DNA from: Litomosoides sigmodontis
Taxonomy: Eukaryota > Nematoda > Chromadorea > Rhabditida > Onchocercidae
Reading direction: 5' to 3'
DNA: 64,000 nucleotides
Assembly: GCA_963070105.1 (NCBI GenBank)
Contig: OY718805.1
Location: 10,823,652-10,887,651 of the forward strand
The notes under the pieces are model-generated. The model did no database searches, was not told the DNA's origin, and saw nothing but the letters and a program-made list of their open reading frames with translations. How positions within the stretch are numbered: the first letter of the stretch is position 1; each line of letters begins with the position of its first letter. The translations under genes were made by a program, and so were the position numbers. Shown one piece after another: positions 1-11,479 of this stretch.

Positions 1-239
1 ACCAAAACTATCAGTCATCAACGTGCCGGGTAGGTATGGCTCGTTGACAGAAGTAATGAGAACTTTCGATGGAGAAAGCAGCCGTCTATGGATTCAGCTT
101 GTTGCTGTAGGGAAAGAGAAGTGTCCTTTTCATGGAAGACAAAATGATAAATTGAAATAGAAGTTGTGCATTGCAAATTCCACAACCATTTGCAACACAT
201 TGCACTTTTGCAAGAAGCAAAATTAAGCATATGGAATAG

Positions 240-240
<1 letters not shown>

Positions 241-271
<31 letters not shown>
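241..271. repeat. (TG)n microsatellite
   Basis: About fifteen uninterrupted TG units. The complementary strand reads as a short His-Thr repeat frame, which is an artefact of the repeat. Confidence 0.95.
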
Positions 272-274
<3 letters not shown>

Positions 275-1926
275 GAGGGGAGGGATCAATTAGATTAGAA
301 CATGTGACATGAAAGCTTAACTGTGATATGAAGTGGAAGAAATCGCGATAAAGATAGTCGTCTGCCTTAAAGGCTCACCATTGCGGAGGGAAAGCGAAGG
401 ACTCGGTGGAACGGAGAATTCACGGAAGTGAATCTCATCACCCGGGAATGGCTAGCAATTTCTCGATGACAAAACAAGGACAGAGGAAGAATTAAAAGCA
501 TAAAAGTTGTAACTCATCCATCCGACGTACATTGCCCTTGAGGATGGGAAGCACGGGCATATCGCTGCGCTGCATTGCTGCTTCGTGAACCTCGTGAGCC
601 ACCCACCCATCCATCCTTCCTGGCTTACCTTGAGCAGGGAAAGGAAATATTAAAGGAGGCGGCAATTCATAGCAATAGATTGGTGCGGTCATTATCCTTA
701 TCATTATCCGAGTGATTGTGGGCAATAGATTCAATTCAGTGCTATGTATCGGTAAGTGTGGCTGATTTCATTCGCTTCAGTCGGAAACACCTCATAACGT
801 TGAAAAGCAGGTGCTAGATGGTTCCATGAAAGAAGGAAATCTAAATAGGCAATCTGCATCCACTCACGCTTCAACAGCGATGAGAGTTGAAATGAGAGGT
901 ATTGCATTCTTCAAATTTCCCGCTGAAAGGAAAAGAGTAAAGTCATTTTCTTCATTCAATTTAAGGACAGAATGGCATGATCAGGCCAACCACCACGTTT
1001 CTCAAACACATTACTTGATTGTTTGGCAAACTACCCGTCTATGCAATTTGTGATCGCCTCTGAAGAGAGAATAAATTTTTGAAGCTCAATTCAGAGCTTC
1101 AAAACATTCTATTTGACTAAAGTTGCAAATCTAAAAAAGTGCCAAAGTTTTGCTTCAAAAGATTCTAATCTCCAAAAGGTTTCATTTTCAACTTTATTTA
1201 CATCGTTGATCTGTTGACGTGAGCGACGTATGCTACCAGCCTCTTTCTGTTTCTCAAAAGCCCTCCCCTCATATTCAGACTTCCTTTTTTGCAAAAAACC
1301 TTTTACCTTTCTCGAACTTCTTGTGAAAGAGTAAGAAGAAAGATAGATAGAGGTGATGGAAGGACGTCACGATGCCACATCCACATCCCTCGCTCTAGAC
1401 AAGCTGATCACAGGGGAATATTGTTTAAACGTTCACCTGCTCAAATGATCATTTTGAGTGTTTCACATGTACATCCACTATCTTCACTCAGTCGGAGAAG
1501 AGTTTTTAATCCACTCAATTATCCCATGCATTTCATTTCAATACAACAGCACGATGCAATCAAATTGATCCATTAGAATGGCTCACAGTGGGTCAGTGAA
1601 CTGAGCTTCGAATAACCCAGCTCGGTAAACGCCAAACAGCGTCCAGGTCCTAAAATATGCCCCATTTCAGTTGATGACGATGCAACTTTGTGGCACATGA
1701 GTTGCAATAACAAACCGAAATGCCACGCATAAAATTATGGCAAACGTCAGCGGAGGTGTTCCGAGTGTTCGGAGCGACGTGAAAGCATTGCCGATATGTC
1801 GCCGTCACGAGTGAGAGAGAGATTACAAGCAGTATCGCTCCAAGAGGCATAATTTATTCTCCCAATCTTTTCAAAGAGTTAAATTTGAAGTGCTGCCGGA
1901 AATGCTTTCGTGCTATCACTAACTGT

Positions 1927-1959
<33 letters not shown>
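1927..1959. repeat. (CAG)11 trinucleotide repeat
   Basis: Eleven perfect CAG units followed by TGGCAGCAA. No open reading frame of useful length carries it, so it is treated as non-coding. CAG tracts can form slipped hairpins and are often length-polymorphic. Confidence 0.95.
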
Positions 1960-1960
<1 letters not shown>

Positions 1961-3360
1961 GGCAGCAACAGGTTTATCGATTCAGGTTGATTGGTCTGAA
2001 TGCTAGTTGCAAGGGACATAATTAGATCTTACGCATGCACTACTCTTTTACAGATTGCGCATTTATCACGGAATGAAATGTCTGCGAAGGAGAGAAGCAA
2101 AGGATATTAGCATCTATGAATTATTTACATTGCCAACAATGAATGGCTCCTCCCTTTCAGGTAATAATTAAATTAGTGCTGAAAATGGAAAAGTAAAAAT
2201 GACAGACAGTGAATGCAATACAAACGATGTGGAAAGCATACTATTAAATGGCTTTAAGCACGCACTTTGTCAGCTGATAGAATGAGCGCGCCGATATCTT
2301 TCATCAAAAGCAGATTCGGAAATTAGTAAATTGCCGATTAAGTGATCCTTCCACGTGTTCGAAAGGTTCCGGAAGAAAACTTCCAACTTTCCACCTTAAC
2401 GCCTCTTCTCAATATCAAAGTAGCAATTTTTTTCCCTTTCGACCAATTGCCGTACGCGTGAGAGAAAATAATAATAATTCTGTAGCTTTGAATTAAGAAT
2501 ACTAGATCCGTGTCTGTCTGCAGAAATATTTACACATGCTTGTAAGTATGCAAATTAATTTATACATACTATGCCAAAAAAGTGAAGGTTAGGATATTTT
2601 CCTTCCTTCTCATTTTCATTCCTCCTTAACCTGAACTACCGACCATCAGAAGATGCACTTTCTTCCACAGTCCAACAACATACGCTAAGCTCTGAAATTA
2701 GAGAATACCGAGATTTTGCACAGCAGTGTTAATATCGAAATACAGATAGGATGCCAGCAGGTTGTTGGCTTAATGTTGAAGCGGCATGAAAGGCTGTCAA
2801 GAAGGTCGTAGCTTATGAGGCTGATGCACGATGCCTAAGGGATTATTATATCGAATAACTAACTGCATGAGTGTGCATTTTTATCAATTGATAATTTCGT
2901 AGGCATCTCTGGAATATCACCGACTAGATGATGGAACCTTTACACGTCTCACTTACTTTTCTTGACCAGCATTGCCACTAATTTGGTCCGCACATCAAAC
3001 GCAACTAAAAATGAAAATAGGCTGAAGAAGAGAAGAACAGGAAATAGACTTATCATCATAGTAGTTAATCGGAAAGATCATGGCTTGACAAAGACAGGAA
3101 TCGCCTGTCTGCTTCTGGACAAACTACGGTACCATAGCGGCTACCGTATCAATGCCACTGCTAACAGTGCGGTGCGCTTCAACAACTGCTATTAGTTAGC
3201 TTATCAACTAAGCATTTCATCAGCAATATTAAGTGAGGACATTTGCGCCGTTGATTCAGTACGACCGCAATGAGTACGCAATGCTAGGGAAGACAGAAAT
3301 TATGCACAAATTCTTCTCACTTTATCAAAACGACAGTACGCGGCGAAATTCCAAATGATT

Positions 3361-3376
3361 TCTCTCTCTCTCTCTC
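3361..3376. repeat. (TC)8 microsatellite
   Basis: Eight perfect TC units in otherwise non-repetitive sequence. Confidence 0.9.
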
Positions 3377-3908
3377 ATGCAGTCATCTGGAATTAGCTAC
3401 AGCTTAAAGTGCATCAACAGAATTTATACGTGAAGCTTGGAACAGGTAAAATGTGTGGATGTGCAGCAGCACCCACTTGCATTTCAAATAACTTTCTCAT
3501 TTCTTCAGATGTGACGAGGAAAGTGATGAAGAAAGTTATTTTCTTTCCCTTTTGGAGTGGAGAATTGTTGTTGCATAATGAGAAATTCCTGATGGGTGGG
3601 GGCGGTAGAAAAAGGCAGACGTCGCCAACTTCATGTCGAATTTAATAAAAATAATGGTGCAGCTTTTGTCAAAAGTAAGCAAGCGTTGCTCACTTAGAAG
3701 CAGAGCGGTTGTTATTGCTGCAGGAGAGAGAGTGTGTGTGTGTGTACTTCTTTGAAGCTAAACGATGCTTATTCATTCATTCATTCACCACCTTTTTCAT
3801 CTGTTCACCGTTTCACTTCATTTGCCGTCTTGAGAAAAGTATTCCCAGGAGAAATTGGCCATATTTTAATATATAAATTGGAAATAATTATGTTTACTTC
3901 AAATGAGA

Positions 3909-5636
3909 AAGGAAGGAAGGAAGGAAGGAAGGAAGGAAGGAAGGAAGGAAGGAAGGAAGGAAGGAAGGAAGGAAGGAAGGAAGGAAGGAAGGAAGGAAGG
4001 AAGGAAGGAAGGAAGGAAGGAAGGAAGGAAGGAAGGAAGGAAGGAAGGAAGGAAGGAAGGAAGGAAGGAAGGAAGGAAGGAAGGAAGGAAGGAAGGAAGG
4101 AAGGAAGGAAGGAAGGAAGGAAGGAAGGAAGGAAGGAAGGAAGGAAGGAAGGAAGGAAGGAAGGAAGGAAGGAAGGAAGGAAGGAAGGAAGGAAGGAAGG
4201 AAGGAAGGAAGGAAGGAAGGAAGGAAGGAAGGAAGGAAGGAAGGAAGGAAGGAAGGAAGGAAGGAAGGAAGGAAGGAAGGAAGGAAGGAAGGAAGGAAGG
4301 AAGGAAGGAAGGAAGGAAGGAAGGAAGGAAGGAAGGAAGGAAGGAAGGAAGGAAGGAAGGAAGGAAGGAAGGAAGGAAGGAAGGAAGGAAGGAAGGAAGG
4401 AAGGAAGGAAGGAAGGAAGGAAGGAAGGAAGGAAGGAAGGAAGGAAGGAAGGAAGGAAGGAAGGAAGGAAGGAAGGAAGGAAGGAAGGAAGGAAGGAAGG
4501 AAGGAAGGAAGGAAGGAAGGAAGGAAGGAAGGAAGGAAGGAAGGAAGGAAGGAAGGAAGGAAGGAAGGAAGGAAGGAAGGAAGGAAGGAAGGAAGGAAGG
4601 AAGGAAGGAAGGAAGGAAGGAAGGAAGGAAGGAAGGAAGGAAGGAAGGAAGGAAGGAAGGAAGGAAGGAAGGAAGGAAGGAAGGAAGGAAGGAAGGAAGG
4701 AAGGAAGGAAGGAAGGAAGGAAGGAAGGAAGGAAGGAAGGAAGGAAGGAAGGAAGGAAGGAAGGAAGGAAGGAAGGAAGGAAGGAAGGAAGGAAGGAAGG
4801 AAGGAAGGAAGGAAGGAAGGAAGGAAGGAAGGAAGGAAGGAAGGAAGGAAGGAAGGAAGGAAGGAAGGAAGGAAGGAAGGAAGGAAGGAAGGAAGGAAGG
4901 AAGGAAGGAAGGAAGGAAGGAAGGAAGGAAGGAAGGAAGGAAGGAAGGAAGGAAGGAAGGAAGGAAGGAAGGAAGGAAGGAAGGAAGGAAGGAAGGAAGG
5001 AAGGAAGGAAGGAAGGAAGGAAGGAAGGAAGGAAGGAAGGAAGGAAGGAAGGAAGGAAGGAAGGAAGGAAGGAAGGAAGGAAGGAAGGAAGGAAGGAAGG
5101 AAGGAAGGAAGGAAGGAAGGAAGGAAGGAAGGAAGGAAGGAAGGAAGGAAGGAAGGAAGGAAGGAAGGAAGGAAGGAAGGAAGGAAGGAAGGAAGGAAGG
5201 AAGGAAGGAAGGAAGGAAGGAAGGAAGGAAGGAAGGAAGGAAGGAAGGAAGGAAGGAAGGAAGGAAGGAAGGAAGGAAGGAAGGAAGGAAGGAAGGAAGG
5301 AAGGAAGGAAGGAAGGAAGGAAGGAAGGAAGGAAGGAAGGAAGGAAGGAAGGAAGGAAGGAAGGAAGGAAGGAAGGAAGGAAGGAAGGAAGGAAGGAAGG
5401 AAGGAAGGAAGGAAGGAAGGAAGGAAGGAAGGAAGGAAGGAAGGAAGGAAGGAAGGAAGGAAGGAAGGAAGGAAGGAAGGAAGGAAGGAAGGAAGGAAGG
5501 AAGGAAGGAAGGAAGGAAGGAAGGAAGGAAGGAAGGAAGGAAGGAAGGAAGGAAGGAAGGAAGGAAGGAAGGAAGGAAGGAAGGAAGGAAGGAAGGAAGG
5601 AAGGAAGGAAGGAAGGAAGGAAGGAAGGAAGGAAGG
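3909..5636 (+). repeat. Perfect (AAGG)432 tetranucleotide array
   Basis: The stretch is 1,728 bases of AAGG units with no visible substitution or indel, i.e. 432 copies. The plus strand is all purine and the minus strand all pyrimidine. The flanks are ordinary sequence: GAGA directly before and TTGCAGCTGCTCC directly after. The 11-mer GGTTGCAGCTG occurs at the array's right edge and again about 25 bases further on, a small local duplication. Because 4 is not divisible by 3, all three frames on each strand stay open and read as GRKE or LPSF repeats; these long frames are not genes. Perfect homopurine-homopyrimidine arrays can adopt triplex (H-DNA) structure. Lack of interruptions means recent expansion, strong homogenisation or an assembly/polishing artefact. 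Confidence 0.97.
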
Positions 5637-8600
5637 TTGCAGCTGCTCCTTAAAAAAATGGTTGCAGCTGAAATTAACTTCAAATATTTCACATAATTTT
5701 GCACATTAATGAAAAAAAAATCACTGGCAGAAATCGGTTTCATCAAAATGGTTCTTTTTTTTTGCTTGATATTTGAAAGGCAAGCATTTCATCAATCCTA
5801 ACTGCTTCCGACTAACTCAGTGGCAATGACTGCTTGCTAGAAAGGGCATTTATCTATTTCGAAACTTAGCTCAGAGCACATCAGGAACTTCTCCGAGTGT
5901 CTACCGGTTGAAAAGGGAAAGTAAAAGACAAAACTATCAAAGAATGGGCTGGAAGGAATCTTGGCATAAATAATTAGCAATTTCTTAGCAGGAGAGCTTA
6001 TGAGACACATGTCCGCTCTTAACCGTCACCCCTATTTTTTTGAATTAGAGAAGAGTCTCAGAGGACGTGGTGAGAAAAGAGAAAAAACTGCTTATTCGTC
6101 CGATATCGGTGTTTCCAGAAAGGAACAGTTCGAGATGTCAAGATTAGGAACCCCTAATCATCCATCTTTGGTCCGGATGAAAAGTGCTAGCTAAGCGGGA
6201 CAATTCCTGAAATTTGTGAGGTAAGTGTTCTGTGGCAGTGAAGCGAAACTGACATGCCAGGCCAGGAAACGTTCCTCAAGCTGAAGAAGAAAGTTGCTTA
6301 AGAAAAGCGCGCGCATAAGGAAAGAAGAAAGTTGAAGTTCGCGGCTCTTCTCATACCGAACAAAAATTAATAAGTCAGTAACTTGTGAGAAGTACACGTT
6401 AGCTGATCCCACCGCAATCCGACAATGCAGCGTCCTTGCAGGCCTGATCCAATGCCACGCTCCACTGTGAGCAAAATGCAATAAATCCGGACATTTATGT
6501 GAAATTTCGAAATTTTTACTGAGGACTTCAGTGATGCAGTGCAATTTCACCCACCCATAAAATGAATGACTGGAAGTGCATTTCCAGAATTCAATGGCAT
6601 AAAACCATCAGACAGGATGTTTTCTTCCAATGATAGTGGCTAGCAATTAAATTTTATAAAATCCAACATAAGGATAATAAAAACCTATGGGTCTCATGTG
6701 AATGTGAAATTTCGCCAATAATAAACTGGAAAAGCGAGGTTAAGATGTTGAAAGGTGGCGCCAACGAAGAATTTGAATCATTTTTTCTCCTTACACTTCA
6801 ACATTTTCAAACAACACTTACCTTAATTGTGGTTCACATGAGCAAGCTCGGCAAAAGTCTCCACGTGAGAATCTCAGTGCAATTTTATCGAGCGGCAAAT
6901 GCTTAGTTATGAAAACGTATGCGCATATGGCATTATAATTAAGCGCCTTTCTTAACGACATGGGAAAAAAGACGACTAAAATTAATGGCACTAAAAGTAG
7001 CGAGCTATGAAAAGGGAAGTAAGATTGTGATGGAAGAGAAATGCTAATTATAACTCACACGCGGATGGATCGGTCTGTTCTTCAAAATGCGAAGTAATTA
7101 ATCCATTTTGTTGCATCCGAAATGCAAGCTCTCCTAATCATGCTTGCAGCAATTTTCGAAACATGCACTCGTTCTTCTCACCAGCACTGCTATCATAATG
7201 CACCAAGCGCAGGGGCTCATTTCGCGCACTTCCGGTGGAAACCACATGCACTGCTACTTCTTCTACGAAAATTTACAGAACTGATCAGTCAACGATCGAT
7301 CAATTCTAATTTGAGAAACTGCTTGCAGGAAGGATCAAGCATTTTTACCGCTTTCCTGCCGTTTCATAATGAGCAGGAAGGGAGGGGTACATTTACCATT
7401 CACCCCTGGACGAATTGCTACGTGACGTGAACCATCTATTATTATTCACCATCGATCAGTATCAGCGAAGAAAAAATGACGCAAAATTTAAATATGCCTT
7501 ATTCTCGTTAATATCGCTGAGCACTATAATTATTAAATGACGTTAAATTTTCACACGCATTTTCAGCTAAAGTTTGTCATTCTTCCCATTTTTGCTTCAA
7601 GAAAGCAGAGTGTTCTATTTAAGGATCAATGAGAGATAAATTAAATATTGCTGCGGAAATAAGGAAAACAAAGTACGGCTGGATTTCAGAAAACTTCGAA
7701 ATTGTTTGCTTTTAGTTGGGGACAATGATTAATTTTACTTGCGCTTAGCTCAAAGTGATTAAAGCAAGAAAGCGTAGATTGGAAAGCCTTGATAAGATAT
7801 GAATGGGCTGCTCCTCGAAGACTCTAAACACCCATCAACGAACTCAAATCCCAATCACAGTGTAATTTTTCTCCGAATTAAAACCTTGGGAATTCGTTCC
7901 ATCTCCAAGCCATTGCCCTAATAGTTTAGCTTTGCAAAACTCCTGAAAGCAACAAGACATTCATCTGAAACCACGCCAACCAATCACTCGTTTTTTAATC
8001 ATCACCTAGCTAGCGGTTTCGCCGCAACCCTTCATATCTTACCGTCGTCGTGTAATTCAGAAATGTATTCGGCACGCACTTCACTTCTTTCTTCAAGAAT
8101 CAGTCTGTTCGCATGGCTTCGCATCGCACGGGTGGATAAAATATGATGGAACGAATGGAAGAAGCAAAAAACGGGTCATAAAAATGCTTGACGGCATATC
8201 AGACGAAATGCCTTGTTTACTTTATTATTCCGACAGTGCCCCTCGTCAGCGGTGCTGCTGGCAAGTAAGGGAAATGCTTTCATTGATTGACAGCAACCTT
8301 CAGAAGAGGAATTGCCCTCGGGAGATTTGTTTCCAATGCTACCACGGACAGATTAAAATATCTAAGCACTTTGTTTTCTTTCTCAAGTCCACTTGGACAA
8401 CAATCCCAAGACTGACGAAGCTTGCTGACTCTCGTTTCTTTTGCATTCTGCACAACTTAATGGACCATAATTTCAATCTAATTAGTATTAGCCCTTCTTT
8501 TGGGTGCCGAAATTGTCAATTCATCTTTGCCAATCCCTCTCTCTTTCATCTCGTAGTGGGTGAAATGAACAGAAATATTGTATGCATTGCAGCAAATCCA

Positions 8601-11479
8601 CCCCGAGGACAATACCTTATGGATGTAAGAAATTCTGATTCAGCAGAGGAGCACTTGCGAGCTGCCTGCATCTCCCTCCTCACACTTCCAGAGGTCATTT
8701 GCTTTGCTGTCCACGAACTGACTGATACGACGATTCGTATGTTCCTGGGAATTTGCCGGCGCTGCCACATCACTGCATGAGCACATTAAAATATCCACCC
8801 AATTTTTCTAGCACCCCACTAGAATTCGTCCTGCAAGCCAAGCCCGAAAAACGAATGGTTTGCTAGCGGCAGAAGAGACGTGCTAGCACTTCATTTCTGA
8901 GAGTTACATTGATCTGTAAGAAAGGAATATTGAACACTGTCAATAAATAGTACAGTTAGCAGGACTGTCACTGCCACTGCCACTGCCACTTCATCAAGCG
9001 AGATCAAGCAAAAGATTCCACCAGGGTCAGCAGCACGAAATTGGGCCTAGAAGGAAATGAAGCAGCAAGGCATGTGGATTGGATTCATCAGCCGGCTCAA
9101 CGCAACTTACCAATCAAACTAATGGCCTTCTATTCTAAACACTCCCTCGCTTCAGCAGGATCGCTGTGTTTCAACCAGATGAGTTGGTGGCGTGAATTTC
9201 ATAAGAGAGAATTATCGGCCGAAGGCTCGTTCTTGATTCCTCAACAGCAAACACGCAACCGTCACCCTATCTACGCTCTAGCTAGCGAAAGCACCAAATT
9301 GCGATGTCTGAAAAAGTGGAAGAAACACAGCTGCACGATTGCGCTTGCTTTTGCCTCTCCTTCACATTCCAATTAGCAGGAAATACTCTCCACTTCTCCG
9401 AACGGAAGACGACAGTTCGCTTAACCGCCGCTAAGCCATTCGATTCGATGGCACCACACACTCTACTAAGAATAACAACAGTAGCACTAACATCTCCACA
9501 CACTCCAATCCACAGACAGTAAGCAACAATGAACATTTACCGAAAGTATTTCCTCTTCTTTGTCAGCGGTTGCTGGCTAAGGAGCTGGAGAATCTAGAGA
9601 AGCAAATTAACTGCTTGACTATGTCATTTTCTAAATTCAATGGTATCGGTTGGTTGCTTCTTCCTCCTGAACCATTCTTTTCACCGTTCCCACGGTGAAA
9701 TGTAGACAAGCTTGCTATGACTTAAACTACCAACTAAATGCTTCTTGTCACTTAGAGTAAAATTTACAGCACAGCATCACCTCACGCTAAGCTAAAATCG
9801 TTCGTAGGAACTAACAGCAAACTTGAAAGGTGAGCAAATACACAGATGTGATGTGCTTACACATAAGGGGAACATCGCAATGGAATGATGCACCGAAGGC
9901 ACGAAGTGCTGCTGACGGGAAAAAAACTCCAGCTGAGGAAGGAGCTTCAAATGAGGTCATTTTACATGGTTATCAGCAGGTGGCGTACGAAGCCTTTAGC
10001 CGATGAGAAGTAGTAGCACCTACCACCTGTTTCACCAATTAATTTCTTCCTGGCCATCATTTCATGCTATTATTCCACTTACAATTTGCGCTAATCACTC
10101 ATCTCACACTCCTGTTCCTTCCTTACTTGCATCTCGTCAAATATTCATCATTTTGCCTGCCATTTGCTTATTTCCATCATTTATTCCTTCCTGAACATGT
10201 CATCATCTTATATGCCTATGAATTCCCTTGCGTGTCGCACCTGCCACTACCCCAACATGGTTTTCTTGCAAGTTTACTGCTTAAATGGTAATTCACGCCT
10301 TACCCTTACATCGTATTTTTTAATGTGTAAAAATCAGGTTTTTTGTAAAGAGGCAACAAGTTTAGTCCTAACAGAGCAAACCTCCACGTGACGTTTGCAG
10401 TCAATTTGAATTATATCAATTAACAGAATAAAGAGGATAATTTATCCAAGCACAGCGCTAGTAATAACATGGGAAAGAAAAGAGAAAAACCCACAGCACA
10501 ATTGGTAATTACTGAAACGCAACACACCAGCCCTAGCAACAGGCATGACGACCGCGAACCAAAATCCAGGTGAATTTGATTTCAAATAAAAATTCCACTT
10601 CTTTGTCCATGAAGTGAAATTTTTAGAAATGTCTCCGTGTTCGTCACATTGTTCCTAACACCATTTTAGAAACATGGATGTCAACGGCAAAAAAAATCCA
10701 AAACAAAAGGAATTAAACGAAGTAAGGAGAGAAGGGAGCTTCCTACTCAATAAAACGGTTTTTTTGGGCCTTATCACTAATCGATTTAATGCCATAGAGG
10801 AAATTAGATTACTGCTCATTTAGCATGCAGAATTTGTTGCAAATCCCTGCACGTCAACATTTCCAACGGCTCGGCTAGTAATGACCACAAATAATTATCC
10901 CGGCAGTGATAAAACCTTTAGAGATGTGTTTGGTAAGATACTTGGTCGCTACGCATTTGAAAAGACGGACTGAAAAAAAATGCAAAAATGACACACAGTT
11001 CTCCATAAATCATTATTCAGAAAAAGCAGCAGTTAACGAGCTCGTTTATTGCGGAATTTACTCAGCAAAGCACATCAAAGAGTGGTTCAACTACCTGTAA
11101 AAAAAAGAAATCAGTGATACATGATAATACACTAGAAGAAATACCACGTGATATGCCAAGATATGATTCCTTGCAATAATTTTTCTTAGTTCCATCTTCA
11201 AACAGAAGTAAATGTCGGAGGAAATCAGCTAATTTTGCCCAATTTTATCAATATGACTGAACCATACGGTACAAATACTTATAAGAACATAAATATGCAA
11301 CTTTCCAAGTTTCAACTCATGAGGACGATTTATTGAGATAAATTAATCACTGATATTAAAGCAGAGAGCTATCAACGGCTTTTTATTTACAGTTACTTTA
11401 ATTTTGCTCTATTAAGGGAAGTAATTTCAAAATAAGACAAAAAAACTGGTCCATATGAATAATTAGTATGAAAAATCAA
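5637..11479. other. Gene-poor region, nothing recognised
   Basis: No gene supported. The longest frame is an open run of 198 codons at 8184-8780 on the plus strand. Its composition is unremarkable, it has no motif and no obvious flanking exon, so it is discussed as a finding and not called. A short (CTGCCA)n-like run lies near 8970-8990. The remainder is moderately AT-rich single-copy sequence. Confidence 0.55.

Larger units (their letters stand above)
1..3908. other. Gene-poor region with short microsatellites
   Basis: I see no supportable gene here. Open frames are all under 100 codons and none shows family motifs or a consistent run of splice-compatible exons. The visible contents are a (TG)n run, a (CAG)11 run and a (CT)8 run, each listed separately. 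The stretch could be distal regulatory DNA or a large intron or UTR of a gene outside the window, but nothing in the sequence decides this. Confidence 0.6.

Noticed and set aside
18..1850. Several 60-95 codon frames on both strands
   Set aside because: Short, overlapping, motif-free and consistent with chance.
3734..5746. Open frames of ~600 codons on both strands (GRKE and LPSF repeats)
   Set aside because: They are produced entirely by the AAGG array, where a 4-base unit without stops is open in all frames. No coding gene is implied.
10003..10391. Overlapping frames of 63-75 codons with hydrophobic content
   Set aside because: They arise from a T/C-rich stretch; three frames are open at once and none has a family motif.
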